From Adiantum capillus-veneris (lineage: Eukaryota > Streptophyta > Polypodiopsida > Polypodiales > Pteridaceae), in assembly GCA_014529385.2 (NCBI GenBank), contig CM043954.1, forward strand, positions 1,594,501 through 1,658,500: a stretch of 64,000 bases of DNA, written 5' to 3'. A program made the position numbers and the translations under genes. Of this stretch, positions 11,855-23,656 are shown in pieces; within the stretch, counting starts at the first letter, position 1; the number at the start of each line of letters is the position of its first letter. The notes beneath the pieces were generated by a model. The model saw only the letters and a list, made by a program, of their open reading frames with translations, was not told where the DNA came from and made no database searches.

Positions 11855-11909
<55 letters not shown>

Positions 11910-11939
11910 ATTTCTCCCTCTTTTCTCTCTCTTTCCCTC

Positions 11940-11990
<51 letters not shown>
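11855..11990. repeat. (CT)n microsatellites
   Basis: Two CT tracts (11855-11897 and 11946-11990) are separated by a TATC/CT-rich spacer. Confidence 0.9.
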
Positions 11991-11993
<3 letters not shown>

Positions 11994-12267
11994 CCATTTC
12001 CTAAAAAATTCATTTTGCACATTCATTTGCAAACAAATCTAACACGAAGAGATTTTAGAAAATCTAACATTTGCAAAAAAATCTAACAAATCTACCACGC
12101 ACGAAGAGATTTCATCTACGTCACAATGCAACCTATATCAAATGAATGAGGTATGTCTCTCTATCTCTATATTTCTCCCTTTTTTTTTTCATATATGCAT
12201 GTATGTGTGTGTGTGCACGTGTTTCTATGCATGTGTTTGTGGATTAGAATACAATAGGGAAAGACGG

Positions 12268-12296
12268 GGGAGGGGGGGGGGGGGGGGGGGGGGGGG
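12268..12296. repeat. Poly-G tract
   Basis: About 27 G residues, broken once by an A near its start. A GTT repeat follows at about 12445-12470. Confidence 0.8.
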
Positions 12297-12644
12297 AGTG
12301 TGTTTGTGATTACCTTAGGTTGTAGCGCGGTTGCCCGTTAGGTTGAGCTTCCAAGGACGAGCACGGTAAACCCCCTTTGATGAAGTTGACGAAAGGAGAT
12401 TGAACCTCCTCCTCGACCCAAATGTGCGTGCGTGTGTCTGTGTGTGTTGTTATTGTTGTTGTTGTTGTTGTATTTGTAGGATGGAGAAGGTGGAGAGAGA
12501 TGGACTAGGGAGAGAGGGAGTGACAGTGTGGAAGGTGGAGAGGGGGGGAAGGAGCTTGAAGATGTAGCGATGGCGGAGAGGAAGGAGGGCAAGGTATGCC
12601 GCAAAAACGTGGCATACGCTTCCCTTCTTCCTTTTTTAGGCACC

Positions 12645-12725
12645 AGTATTTACCACGAATATTACCGTGCCTATTACCGCGACCATTATCGCAGGTATTA
12701 TCGCGCTTATTTCCGCGACCCGTCA
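12645..12725 (+). repeat. CACTA left subterminal repeat array
   Basis: Six units of about 12-13 bp with consensus TATTACCGCG (variants TATTACCGTG, TATTATCGCG, TATTTCCGCG, ATTATCGCAG, TTTACCACGA). All lie in one orientation. Confidence 0.7.
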
Positions 12726-13079
12726 TTTCAATCGCATACAAGTGTATCCGAGGTTACAAGGGAGGGGGTAAACCACTTCCTCTACCCTTAGATATCAATT
12801 ATTTCATTTCTTAACCTTTTGAGTTTTTTGATGAAGATTTATATTTTTTTAATGAGTACTTTTAGATGTTTTTTAATTGTATTTTTTATGTCTACTTTTA
12901 TTCAAAAATAATTGTAGCACTCATTGCGCTTTATTCTGTTTGAATTTAATGTCATTTCTTTCTTTTATTGAATTTTAGAACTTTTTCTCATTAATTATTT
13001 ATTTTTCAGGGTACATATTACTAAAAAAAAAAAATATTGCAAGGACATCGATTGTATGATCGTGGCCCCCCCTGGAGCC

Positions 13080-14541
13080 CTGAATGCGATTAGTGGATCA
13101 AGGAAAAACTCTCTTGTCCTTGCGCCAAGTGCAAAAGTGCAATCCCTCACTTGAGGCGCATTTGTATTTGAGTACGTGGAGAACGAAGGGCTTTGGAATC
13201 CTCGAAAAAGCACTAGGAGAAATGAGAGCACCACTCATCCATCGCTTGAGGAGGTGCCCCATTGGTTTGTGTTGGATGGTGGTGCACTAGTGTGCAAGGA
13301 CGAACGCTAGAGGCAAGAGCTATTGGACAATTTGGGTGCACCGCATGGTGATCCTCCCATTAGCTTTACTTCGACGGCTCCTGTGGCGCCTCAGTCTCAC
13401 TTTGAGGCAGAGGATGAGCACATGTTCAACATGTGTGATGAGTTATTGGCTCATGAATGTGATGTGTACGAGGAGGATTGCCAGCCTTGCACTCAACGGG
13501 TAGCGGCAATGGAGGATAGATTGATGGCGAGTGCCCAAACACCTCTTTACAACGGTGCACATTACTCGGTGTTCCGGGGCATCATTGGAGTTACTCAACT
13601 TGCAAGTAAAATTTGGTTGGAACAATGCAAGTGTCGATGCACTCCTGGTAAGTTTAAAATATGGCTTTTTATATACCCTTCACTCGCTTTATGGTGACAC
13701 CTCCTTCAATTGTACTAATACGCTTGTTTGTTGTAGTGTGATGGGAAAAATGTTACCAAAAGATCACCACATGCCTCTAGATCGTTGACAAGCTAGATCG
13801 TGTGTCACTACACTTGGGATGGAGTATGAGCGCATCCATGCTTGCGTCAACAATTGCATGTTATACCGCAATGAGCACGCACATGCTACCTCATGTTCCG
13901 TGTGCGAGGAAGCACGATACAAGACCGGAGTGAGTGGGGTGCACCTACCCTGCATTGAGACATTTTCCATTAATTCCTCGCATTCAATACATGTTTAAAA
14001 AGCAGCTCTATCGTGGAGCTTCTTGCATGGCACACCAACCACTGCTCAAATGATGGAATGATACATGTCCCTGCCAATTTACCTGCATGGAGGCACATCG
14101 AAACTCAATGGCCAGATTTTGGGTTGGAGCCTCGACACTCAAGGCTTGGGCTAGCAAGTGATGGTGTCAACCGCTTCCATACTAAGTCTACTTCATGGAG
14201 GACTTGGCCTGTGGTGATCGTCAACTACAATATTCCACCATGGGAGACAACCAAGAAGGGTAATATACCTCTTTCCTTGCTTGTGCCATGGAAGTACAAA
14301 GTGTCAAATATTGACATCTACTGCGAGCCCCTCATCAAGGAGTTGGAGGAGTTATGGAGAGGCATTCCTGTTGTAGATGTCTCACTTGCAAAGGGGGGGA
14401 AAGAAGCCATTGTGAGGAGAATCCTTATGTGGACTATGCACGACTATGCAAAGGGGGAAGAGAAGCCATTGTGAGGGGAATCCTTATGTGGACTATGCAC
14501 GACTATCCTATGCTTGGAGAGATTTTTGGTATCTCCCTTTT

Positions 14542-14574
<33 letters not shown>

Positions 14575-17049
14575 CTCCCTTTAGTTTTTTCTCTCTCTAA
14601 CAATATGATATATATGCAGGGTTGTCCACATCGGGTCACAATGCATGTCCTACTTGCTGGCCATCATTGGTGAAGAGAGGCCCGATGCCTTGCACAAGGT
14701 AATCTATCCAAACAACCATCATTTCTTACCCCAAGGGCATAGCAAGCATAAGGATCCAACAAATGGGAAGACCCCTCTAAAGCTCACGATGGCAGATTGG
14801 GCAACCATTTGGGAAGAGCACTACAACAACAATCTGGCTCCGTGTCCTCCACCAAAAGGTATGTCAAGGTATTCCATATTTTTAAGGCTTCCATATTGGA
14901 AGGACTGATCCCATGCACACATTCAAGAATGTAGCCCAAACATTATGGGACCACATTATTGGCAAGAAGGACTCTTTGGGTGTGAGGGAGGATTTGAGGC
15001 TTTTGAAACATCTCCCCGCCTCTGCTACTCCACGTGGTGCCCCAAATGGAAAGATTGTGCTTCCTGAAGCACCATGGATGCTAGTCAAAGAAGAATTAGA
15101 CAAAGTGGAGGGCACCTTTGTTTCTATTCGCACACTAACAAGATACATGAGGTTGCTAAAGGGAGCTTTCACAAAAGCGAAGAAGGGTGGAAGTGTTCAA
15201 TTGTATGGGTTGAAGTCCCATGATTGGCACAAGATAATTTTGGTAATGTCCCTCTCCCTATTCTATATATAGTTTGTGTGTATGACTTTCTCTCACTTTC
15301 CCTTCCCCTAATTTATATTGTAGTTCATTCTGTCGGTGAGTATGTGTATATGTCGGGACAAGAAAGTCAAGAATGCTATTTTTAAACTTGGAGAGCTAGT
15401 AAGGTACAGCACAAGACTTCACTCAACTACACTTTTTTTACGTACACAATAATCTCAACTAGCACTTAGTGTATCCTTGTGTGTTTTCTTGTAGATTTGT
15501 GAGCTCCAAGGAAAAATAAATAGATGCTATCCCTATTGCTCAAACACTTGCAACAGAAACAGTGTGTGCCATTGAGGATGCATTTCCTCGATCGTTCCTT
15601 CTTAGTCAAATCCATCCCTTGGTTCACATGGTGGAGGAGATTGCTATATATGGAGTAGTACACGCGCGATGGATGTTCTTCTTAGAGAGGTTTTTTAAGA
15701 CTCTCAAAGATTTTGTGCGGCTACAGTCTCAACCAAAGGAATGTATGGCCGAAGGGTGGATCATGCAAGAGGCATTTGTTTACATCTCAGAGTATTTGGC
15801 ACAAGTTGATCCTTCAATGCCTCGCATGTGGTCAGAGGAGGAAGATTCAAGGATGACTTCACACTTGCCAAGTGGAAAGGGAAAACTACTTAACATGGAT
15901 ATGAATCTATCCCGAGTGGTCAATAACTTTTGTATTCTCAATGCAAAGATTATGACTAAGTGGGTGGACTGGTGGTGGACAGTGGCAAAGGCAAGGCATT
16001 TGCAAGAGAGAGAGAAGCATGTAAACAAGCACATGGAGAAAGGAGGACACCCCCAATACATAGACACCTTGCATGTTTCCCAGATCTCATTAGTGCGTAG
16101 TGGATCCATGAGAGAATGACCAAAGTAAAAGCGCACGGAGAAGACATCACCAACAAAGACTAGGAGTATGCATGAGCCTGCGTACCAAAGGTAGAGTACT
16201 CATATACCTAAATCATATTGTAAATTTTTTCTTGATTTTATATTTGTATTTGATAAAAGATATTTTCCTATTTTGTAGTGCCTTTCCTTTAACTCTATGT
16301 GGTCAAAGGATCATCACTTTTGTACGCGCCACATTGACGAGCGTAGAACCACCATGGATTGTGCCATCATGGGCAACTTTGACACAGACGATGATGAAGC
16401 TAGGTACTATGGAACTATTGAAATGATACTAAAGGTTAATTTAAGAACCTCTCATACCTTCATCTTTGAGTGCAAGTGATTTGCAAATGTGTCTGGACGA
16501 CATGAGAATAGCCTGTACAAGGTGGACTCTAGTATGCATCACACAAGGAGCTCCTATGCCAATTTAGTTCTATCGTGGAATTGTGAGCATGTGAGTAACA
16601 ACTACCTTTTTTATTCTTATTTGCTTGTAGCATTAATTATACCAATGTTATTCACTTTGAGCTTCTCTTTTATAGATTATCTATATCCCAACAATCCACC
16701 AATCAAAACTTTGGTTCGTAATTCCCGTAACACCTCGGGGAAGAACCATTTTGACCATCTTCAATCCTCTTCCACCTCCAACTTTGGATGAGGTGGAGAC
16801 AGAGGAGAGGGAGGTTGATGAATCAAGTCCGGTGACGGCAAATCTTAGAGAGGATGATTGTCATGATGATGAAGATGATGAGATGGAGGATGATGAATTT
16901 GAAGATGATGAAGCCAACTCATCCACAAATGACAATTCCGTATCTCTCTTTATTGATTTAGGAGCCATGGGCTTAAAATTGGATGATGCTTCAAGTAGGG
17001 ATATTTTTGGGAAGATGATTCATAAACATTTTGCATACTTTAAGTTATG
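13080..17049 (+). pseudogene. CACTA TNP2-family transposase (Transposase_21, DUF4218, DUF4216)
   Basis: Order of blocks: an N-terminal region (MFNMCDELLAHECDVYEEDCQ, 13413-13480) and Transposase_21 core (ELLAWHTNHCSNDGMIHVPA, then LGLASDGVNRF, then NYNIPPW; 14013-14470). Further blocks are ILMWTMHDYPMLGEIFG near 14480, FLPQGH near 14730 and DUF4218 (IHPLVHMVEEIAIYGVVHAR, FLERFFKTLKDFVR; 15600-15800). Last comes DUF4216 (ARYYGTIEMILKV, 16400-16700) with an acidic tail ending at 17047. Short CT-rich segments between blocks look like introns or insertions. Frameshifts and stops occur in several blocks, and about 59 bp near 14389-14506 is duplicated. The family cuts and pastes CACTA elements. This copy is dead. 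Confidence 0.8.
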
Positions 17050-17274
17050 AATATTTTTGGTCGTGTCATCCATTCATCTCTCTCTCCCCCCTCTTTCTAT
17101 CTCTAATTTTGTGAACGTGCTCAATTATGTTAATCAAGTGACAGTGATTATTTTAGCTGCAACCAAGTGTAATCTTATTATCCCCTCCAAAATTTGGGGG
17201 AGCGGGGGGGGGGGGAGAAGGGGGAATGTTTAAGACAAAAATGGAAAGTTTAGGCACTAAATATTCCCTCGAAA

Positions 17275-17365
17275 ATAAACACAGTAATATCAACGGTAAT
17301 AATTGAGGTAATAAACGCGGTACTAATAGCAGAAATAGTCATGATAATAGTTTAAATACGAAAAA
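17275..17365 (-). repeat. CACTA right subterminal repeat array
   Basis: Units such as CGGTAATA, GAGGTAATA, CGCGGTACTA and GCAGAAATA are the reverse complement of the left array's TATTACCGCG. Two more (ACGCGGTAA, ACGCAGTAA) follow at about 17424-17445. Confidence 0.7.
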
Positions 17366-17454
17366 AGATCCCCCGGGCCCTCCTCTCTCTTCCCTCTCTA
17401 GCTGAGTTTGGACCTTCTCTCCACAAAAACGCGGTAAAAGAACGCAGTAAACAA

Positions 17455-17742
17455 CTAGAAGATTTTCATATATAGTGAAGGCGAGGAGGCTTTGTTGAAC
17501 GAAGGGGTTTCTAGTTCATCACAATGCATGCCATCCCAAGCTTGGAGGGTGTAGGTAGAAGACGAGGATTTCCACTTGTAGAATAGACTTGACTGTGTTT
17601 TGCTATAACGGGATGAATCGACTATCTCAGTTTGTGAGAGCCAATCCAAAACATGATGGATGGATGCCATGGAGGAAATCCTGTGGGCATATGCGAAGTC
17701 TGAGAAAGTAGTGTCCATGCATCGACAGAAGATGTTGTCCAT
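17455..17742 (-). CDS. Unrecognised 95-residue ORF
   Basis: An open frame from ATG (17742) to a stop at 17455. It reads like ordinary protein (FSDFAYAHRISSMASIHHVL) rather than low complexity. It sits just outside the CACTA right repeat array and could be a captured gene fragment or an exon of an unknown gene. No family was recognised. Confidence 0.25.
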   Translation of the reverse strand: MDNIFCRCMDTTFSDFAYAHRISSMASIHHVLDWLSQTEIVDSSRYSKTQSSLFYKWKSSSSTYTLQAWDGMHCDELETPSFNKASSPSLYMKIF

Positions 17743-17744
17743 GT

Positions 17745-18575
17745 TTTGCTTCTCATCACAATTTGTACCTAGGTGTACCCTAGTGCCTAGAGCCTAGTTC
17801 CAAGATGATAATATTGGGCTAGAGAAGGGATGCCACTACATCTTAGGTAGTGAGCTTAGCAAGGTGGTGAGGTTGTGCTACTAGGAAGCACACTCGTGTG
17901 AACACCTTAGCATTGGGAGGAGGAAGAGAGAACATAGTGAGAGACATTGTGAGGCATTACATCATCTTGTATAGAGTGTTGTTAACTGGGAAAACAACCT
18001 CATTGCACTCTAGACTTTAGCTTTTAGCTTGTTTTTGGGGATCATCCATTGAGTGAGGAGTCTCTCAGAAGTACCTGTACTGTGTATCATAGGTGCTTTA
18101 CAATATCTGTCAAGGTACTCATTAGGAAAAGTTTGGACTAAAAAATGGGCCTTGTAAGAATTGTTGATGTGGCATAGCTTTCAAAAAGTGGGGATCGGTA
18201 AATTCTTTTTGCAAATAAGATCCAAACTTGTCGGAGGTTGGATATTTAGAATCTACTCTTCAAATGCTATCTATTGATATATAGCATGCATGTATCGGAC
18301 ATTGCCTTCATGTAGATCTAGAAAAAGGTGATTTTAGATTACCGTAACGGTAACAAAACCTGGCTGATTGAAAAAAATGGCATAACTTTCATAGAAGTCA
18401 TCCAAACTTTTCGGACCTTGGATCTTTAGGATCCATTTTTCAAGAACTTTCCAATGATAGGTCATATCATGGGGTTCTAAGCAATATTTAGAGGGGTCTA
18501 CCGGGTTGCTTTCTTGTGTACAACTTTGATGATGTGGCACTCTTAAAAGGCCCAAAAATGAGTTCAAAATTTTCC
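17745..18575. repeat. Non-coding region with a diverged direct repeat
   Basis: Blocks at about 18170-18290 and 18370-18470 share the phrase GGCATA(A/G)CTTTC...CCAAACTT(T/G)TCGGA...TTGGAT.TTTAG.ATC. The pair looks like an old tandem duplication about 200 bp apart. No coding frame was recognised. Confidence 0.5.
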
Positions 18576-18579
18576 TAAT

Positions 18580-18900
18580 GCCAGATCTTGGTTGCATGAT
18601 TTGTTATTCGACATTCATTTTTTTCGTGAATAATGGTCGATTAATACGTTCTAAAGATTTATTCGTACGTATTATTTGCCGCTACGTCAGCTTTTTTCAA
18701 AAAAATGTTTTATTGCTTACATATCGATTGATAGCCTATCGACCGATACTTAATCGTTCAATAGGCTTTCGATCGATAGTTTAAATCGATCTATATGTTT
18801 TTGATCGATATAGTAGTAGTATATAAAGCCCAAATTTGCGTGTTTTAGCTACAATTCCCTTCACCAAAGTGTCAGGTTACCTCCGACATAGAAAGGTTGT
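18580..18900 (+). promoter_or_regulatory. Promoter-like region rich in ATCGAT palindromes, with TATA box
   Basis: Several overlapping TATCGATTGATAG / GATCGATAG palindromes (18722-18812) are followed by TATATAAA at 18820-18827 and a leader (CAGGTTACCTCCG near 18873). A similar order of motifs occurs in inverse orientation at 35250-35540. It is placed to drive the hAT transposase downstream (coding start 20031). Confidence 0.45.
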
Positions 18901-20026
18901 GTTGTCAACTTAAAAAATCTTTGATTTTTTAAGAAAATATTATTTTTATGGTTTATACATTACAATTAAAAAAATTATATAGATTTGAATCACCTATAAT
19001 TTTTAACAATAAAAGTTATTCTTTAGCTCTATTGCTAAGTTTAAATAAATAACTTTAAGCAATATAGACTATACTTTTAGCTCTACTTGTTTAAGAATAG
19101 ATAAATAAATAATTGTACGCATTAGAGGCTACTTTTCTAGCTATAGTGCGAATGTATAATTCTAAACATTAGAAGCTATACTCTTAGCTCTATTTGTTTT
19201 AGAATAGATACTAAAAGTGATATTTGATGGTTAAAATCTATCATAGCTATAATATGTCACAAATAATAGTGTTAATCCATACATTTTGGAACATATACAC
19301 ATACATGTAGGCTTTTGGTTGTCATGAACAAATGTTCTTACCTCCATATAGACATAGAATAGGTCCACCTAGTGCCTCTTGGTTGTTATGAGATGATTCT
19401 CTTACTTCCAAGTGAGGTTTAAGGTATGAAGTAGGATTCACTTGGTTGCATATAGTAGGTCCACTTAGTGCCTCTTGGTTGTTATGAGATGATTCTCTTA
19501 CTTCCAAGTGAGGTTTAAGGTATGAAGTAGGATTCACTTGGTTGTTATCGAGCTTATGCTCTTACCTCTAAGTGAATATGGTAGATTACCTATAGAATTC
19601 ACTAGGTTTTGATCGAATGAAATCTCTTACCTTCTAGTGAATATTAGTCACGCATAGTACTTGGGAGTCACATGGATGTTATCGAGCTCATGCTCTTACC
19701 TCTATGTTGATATAGAAATTAGAGACCTCATTTATTTTAGGGTCGATTGGTTGTGTTTGAGCAGTAGATCCTACTTCCAAGAGACATAGATAGTGGAATG
19801 TGAGATGACTCCATCACTCATCTAGGTTGTCTTGAGCAAACGGTCTTTACCATCTAGTAGCCAAGAATACTATATCCATTGGTGATCTTCCCTAAAATAT
19901 TATCTTAACACTATTCATTCATCATTTTAATTTAGCAAATCATATTCTTTCTCATTGCGCTATTTTGGTGAAAATTTATAATCATAGTGTATCTATTGGT
20001 TGTATGATATATTTTGTTGAAATCAG
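18900..20026 (+). other. Probable 5' intron/leader of the hAT transposase gene
   Basis: AT-rich sequence plus the repeat array ends at a good acceptor (GTTGAAATCAG at 20016-20026), four bases before an ATG at 20031. The donor was not identified with certainty. Confidence 0.35.
19316..19870 (+). repeat. Tandem array of ~65-75-bp hairpin-forming units
   Basis: About nine diverged units share CACTTGGTTGTTAT.GAG followed by a spacer and CTCTTACCTC.AAGTG. Within units the ends pair (ATTCACTT with AAGTGAAT, CACTAG with CTAGTG) and so do inner segments (GAGC with GCTC). Two units starting at 19362 and 19459 are nearly identical at an offset of 97. Confidence 0.75.
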
Positions 20027-22123
20027 AAATATGGTGCAAGGAAAAGAGTGGTCGTATGTGGAGGAAAAGAGAGAGGCAAAACAATTTCTTTTTTGGAATG
20101 CAAACATTGTGGGCATAGTGGCACGGCAACGCAACTCACATCAAAGAACATTTATTCGGCACTAGTCCCAATGCAAAAGAACGTGGAGCACCACCTAACG
20201 ACATATGGGTCCATTTTGCAGGGTATGTAAAGAAAGGCAAACAGGCAAGACTTCTTCCTAAGAGACAGAAGGGTATGACAGGTGCGTCATCTGTCAACAT
20301 AGAATAAGTGAGTGTAGATCAAGAAGACATGCGAGCTAACCAAGGAACTTCAATGGGAACAACCCACACACCTCAAATTCCTTACACTTTTCCAAATGGT
20401 GCCATGGGAGGGATAGATGCAAGTCCCAAGACATCCAGCAGAGACTGTACGCCTGGGACTCTATAGGCAACATTCACTCAACAGGACATGCTTGAATTGC
20501 ATCTTAAGTGGACACAAGCCTTCATGGCTTGTGGAATCCCATTTAATGTCATAAGAGATTCTATTTTCAAAGATGCCCTAATGTCAACTGCAAGAAAAGG
20601 ATTCATCTATCCTGATTATAATAAAATGCGAACAGAGTATGTGGACAAAATCAAGATCAGTACATAAGTGATTCTCAGGTGAACAGTGCTTGACTTTGTT
20701 CCAGCATTTGGCTATACCATAGCCCTCGATAGATGGACTAGCTGTCAGAAAAACCATTGATTAATGTCACGGTAATTTGTCCCAAAGGTGCAATGTTTTT
20801 GGAGGCCATTGATACCTCATTGAAAGAGAAGACATCTCTCTACTTGACAAAGGTTATGAGCAAGCTATTGCTCGACTTGGTGGACCGAAGAATGTGATAG
20901 CTATTGTTATAGATAATGCTTCAAACTACAAGGAAGCGGGTTTACCCATTATGGAAAAGTACTCAAAAATTACATAGATTGGATGTGCAACTCACACCCT
21001 AAATTTACTTCTAAAGGATATGGGCAGATTATCATTCATAAAACAGGTTCTTATTGATGCCAATCACATAGTCAAGTTTATATGGGAACATCAGTTTACA
21101 TATGCTTTATTTCGCTCCAAGTCTCTGAAAAAAGCACTTCAAATTTTTTGTGCCACATGGTTCACTACATCATACTATGTTTTGAATAATCTCATTGAAG
21201 TGCAAGCAGCTCTTACACAAACTCTTGCAGATCGCCATTGGGAGGCTTAGCTCAGCAAGTATCCAAGCCATCGCGAAGCAGCTCAAAAATGTGTGTCCTT
21301 GGTGCAATCTCCTCTCTTTTGGAGGAACATTGACAAACTTGTTGGGGTTAGTAGGCCCTATGTGGAACTACTAAGGGTTGTCGAAACAGATCAGTTTGTC
21401 ATTGGTAAGGTTTATTGGATCATGTTTGAGGCATTGCGTCAAACTAAAGAATACAACCACTACAGTGCAAGAGAGAGATCACAGATCGTGCATCTTGTCG
21501 GAAAACAATGGGCTCAAATGCACACACCATTGCATGGTGCTGCATTTGTCTTGGATCCAAAGTTCCAAATGGACGGACAAGCCTCCAACAAAGAGGTGAT
21601 GAGAGACTTTCGAAATGTCTGCTCGCAGTTGTTGCCAGGCGAAGATGGCATGGATGCATTCCAGCAGAGGGTGGATTATGCCAATAGGGAAGGAACTTTC
21701 ACAGATCCTTGGGTTCTTAATAGCGTAAAAAAGATTTCAGGCCCAGTATGGTGGAAAGAATATGGAGGAGACGTAGTTGAGTTACAACACATGGCAACCA
21801 GGGTGCTTTCGGTCGTGGCATCCAGTGGTAGCTGTGAGTGCAATTGGTCCTCTTATGACTTTGTGCACTCAAAGCGCAGAAATCGCTTAAGTCCTGCTCA
21901 TGCCACAGACCTTGTGTACGTCTTTTGTAACATGAGTCTCCTTCATGCACCCACAAAGATAGCCACACGTGCAACCGAAGTACACTTTGGAGTGCTTCAA
22001 ACTCATGAAACTGTGGCAAAACAGAGATGCAACGACAATGAGATGGAGTGGGAAGTGGCTACAGAATGTTCAGACAACAAAGAGGTTGATGACTTGGTCC
22101 CTCTGATAGATGGAAAAATGTAA
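20027..22123 (+). pseudogene. hAT-superfamily transposase (BED-like finger, DUF659, hAT dimerisation domain)
   Basis: Near 20090 a Cys-rich finger reads CKHCGHSGTATQL, after a frame change from the ATG at 20031. A DUF659-like core follows (ACGIPFNVIRD, FGYTIALDRWTSC, then IAIVIDNASNYKEAG and IGCATHTLNLLLKDMGRL near 20900-21030). From 21293 to 22123 the frame is open. It carries the C-terminal dimerisation region (SSGSCECNWSSYDFVHSKRRN, then LVYVFCNMSLL). Stops at 20228, 20664, 20976 and 21248 and at least two frameshifts make it a pseudogene. hAT transposases catalyse cut-and-paste transposition with 8-bp target duplications. I could not place this element's terminal repeats. Confidence 0.8.
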
Positions 22124-22398
22124 ACATCTTTTCATGATAATGTATCTCACTTTCTCTCACTGTAGCTCCCTATTGAGCTATATATCTCACTTTTTTTTAT
22201 TTAGTAGCAACAAAGTCAAGTATTGAAGAGAGTTCACATAGACATAAGTATTGAGGACATTGCTTGGCTCTCAACAAAGTCATCAATTAGCAACTCCAAA
22301 ACAAATTCATTGCCATAAACATAGAGAGAATACAATGCATTTCAAAAAAGGACGGGATAAATTGCCATTAAAATTTTCAGCTACAGTCTACAATGTCT
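22124..22398. other. Convergent intergenic spacer
   Basis: AT-rich sequence lies between the stop of the hAT transposase (+) and the stop of the unknown ORF (-). No feature was recognised. Confidence 0.5.
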
Positions 22399-23196
22399 TT
22401 AAGAAATTGCGATATCCACCGCTTCTTCAAGATTTGCATTCAATGCTGCCTCAAGTATATCCACCGTTTCTTGAATATCTCCCTCGTGACTTGGTCCTGC
22501 CTCCTCAGGCAAGGGAGAGAGAGGACCGTACCGCGCTTCGTATCTGGCAAGTTTTCTCTTTAACACAACTACTTCTTCTTCTTTGGCTGCCAACTTCTCT
22601 TGTAGAGAGAAAATGCTCTCTCCTTGGCTGGCTAGTGTAGCCCCTTGAGACACAATATTAACAATTTGTTCATGCTCATCTGGTAGGAGCACAACTGGCC
22701 TCTTTCGTGCAGGTGGATTTGCCTCCCCACGACGCGCTTGTGCCCTTTCTTTAGCTCTTCCAAGCCCGACACCAGCGTTGAAAGGACGGTCTGTCCAAAG
22801 GACGCGCTTCTTCATTACATTTTGCACGAAGACTTGTTGGATGAAGTACATGGAAACTTGATTATTGTTAGGTAGATTGCACTCCTTTTGGACGAAGCGT
22901 AGGAGCAACACACGCGCGAGCCCTTTGTGTTGCAAATTTGAGATTTTCAATAGTGCCGCCTTAGCACGACCTGACCTCTTGAACAGTACATCTTTCACAA
23001 AAAAAGAGGGAAAAAACTTGCGTACGTCTTCCAATTTCATTGTTTTGCCCTCCAAACCTTCGGGCTCCGCGGCCTCAACAAAGAATGAGGAGAGGTCTTG
23101 AGCCCCGTAAAGCATTCTCTCCTCTCTGAGGATGCGTTGAGACTCTTCGTGATCGAGCTCACCATCAACATTGGGAGGAGCGTATGGGGCTGCCAT
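22399..23196 (-). CDS. Unknown 265-residue protein with C-terminal coiled coil
   Basis: An intact frame from ATG at 23196 (MAAPYAPPNVDGELDHEE) to a stop at 22399. The sequence just upstream (TGATTCAACAG before GAAATGG) looks like a splice acceptor, so a 5' exon may exist. Residues ~50-150 have a mixed folded-domain character (KISNLQHKGLARVLLLRF). Residues ~160-190 are basic (KERAQARRGEANPPARKRP) and could be a nuclear signal. Residues ~200-245 form a coiled coil (SLQEKLAAKEEEVVVLKRKL). No family was recognised. It lies on the same strand as the kinase-like pseudogene, 253 bp downstream of it, and converges on the hAT transposase. An accessory protein of the same mobile unit is possible but unproven. 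Confidence 0.5.
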   Translation of the reverse strand: MAAPYAPPNVDGELDHEESQRILREERMLYGAQDLSSFFVEAAEPEGLEGKTMKLEDVRKFFPSFFVKDVLFKRSGRAKAALLKISNLQHKGLARVLLLRFVQKECNLPNNNQVSMYFIQQVFVQNVMKKRVLWTDRPFNAGVGLGRAKERAQARRGEANPPARKRPVVLLPDEHEQIVNIVSQGATLASQGESIFSLQEKLAAKEEEVVVLKRKLARYEARYGPLSPLPEEAGPSHEGDIQETVDILEAALNANLEEAVDIAIS

Positions 23197-23651
23197 TTCC
23201 TGTTGAATCACACGACAATAAATAATTAGATCGAAAAAATAGATACACATTGATTAAGAAACTACAATTAATGGTACAATCAATGTTAACATTTACACAA
23301 TTTTAAAATTCACATCTCTCTCATCAATTTGACAACAGCAATGTAATAAAATAGCATGAAATTTCAAATCAATGGATATGAGACAAAACAAAAATGTATC
23401 ATTGCAAAGTATAGACATGTTTTCAAATTACAAGGTATGATTTCAAATTTCAATCATTGGATGGCCTCAAGCCTGCACTATCTTGGAGTCTGCGACCAAC
23501 ACACTTAAAACCTTGTAACATGCTGAGAAGATCATGTGAGGACTTGCGCTGGGTGGGATTGGTAGATACACAAGTGCACAAGACTTCTTGAAAGTGTCTA
23601 AGAAAAGCGATATCATCATCAATAGGGAAATATGTAAAGAGTTCTTGAATG

Positions 23652-23656
23652 TATTT
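23652..23656. repeat. Target-site duplication, left copy (TATTT)
   Basis: The five bases before the first LTR are identical to 33828-33832 after the last LTR. Confidence 0.9.

Larger units (their letters stand above)
12645..17440 (+). mobile_element. CACTA (En/Spm) DNA transposon
   Basis: A TNP2-type transposase remnant is flanked by arrays of one 12-13-bp motif in opposite orientations (12645-12725 and 17275-17365). This is the architecture of En/Spm elements, whose subterminal repeats bind the accessory protein TNPA. I could not fix the terminal CACTA ends or the 3-bp target duplication, so the outer limits are approximate. Confidence 0.7.

Noticed and set aside
11641-17790. Specific CACTA/TAGTG ends for the CACTA element (for example CCCTAGTGCC near 17778)
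   Set aside because: No matching inverted partner or 3-bp duplication found on the other side.
19322-19537. Minus-strand ORF with a repeated peptide
   Set aside because: Follows directly from the hairpin repeat array. No start context or wider coding support.
19316-19870. CRISPR-like array
   Set aside because: Units are diverged, without identical repeats and unique spacers, and the genome is eukaryotic.
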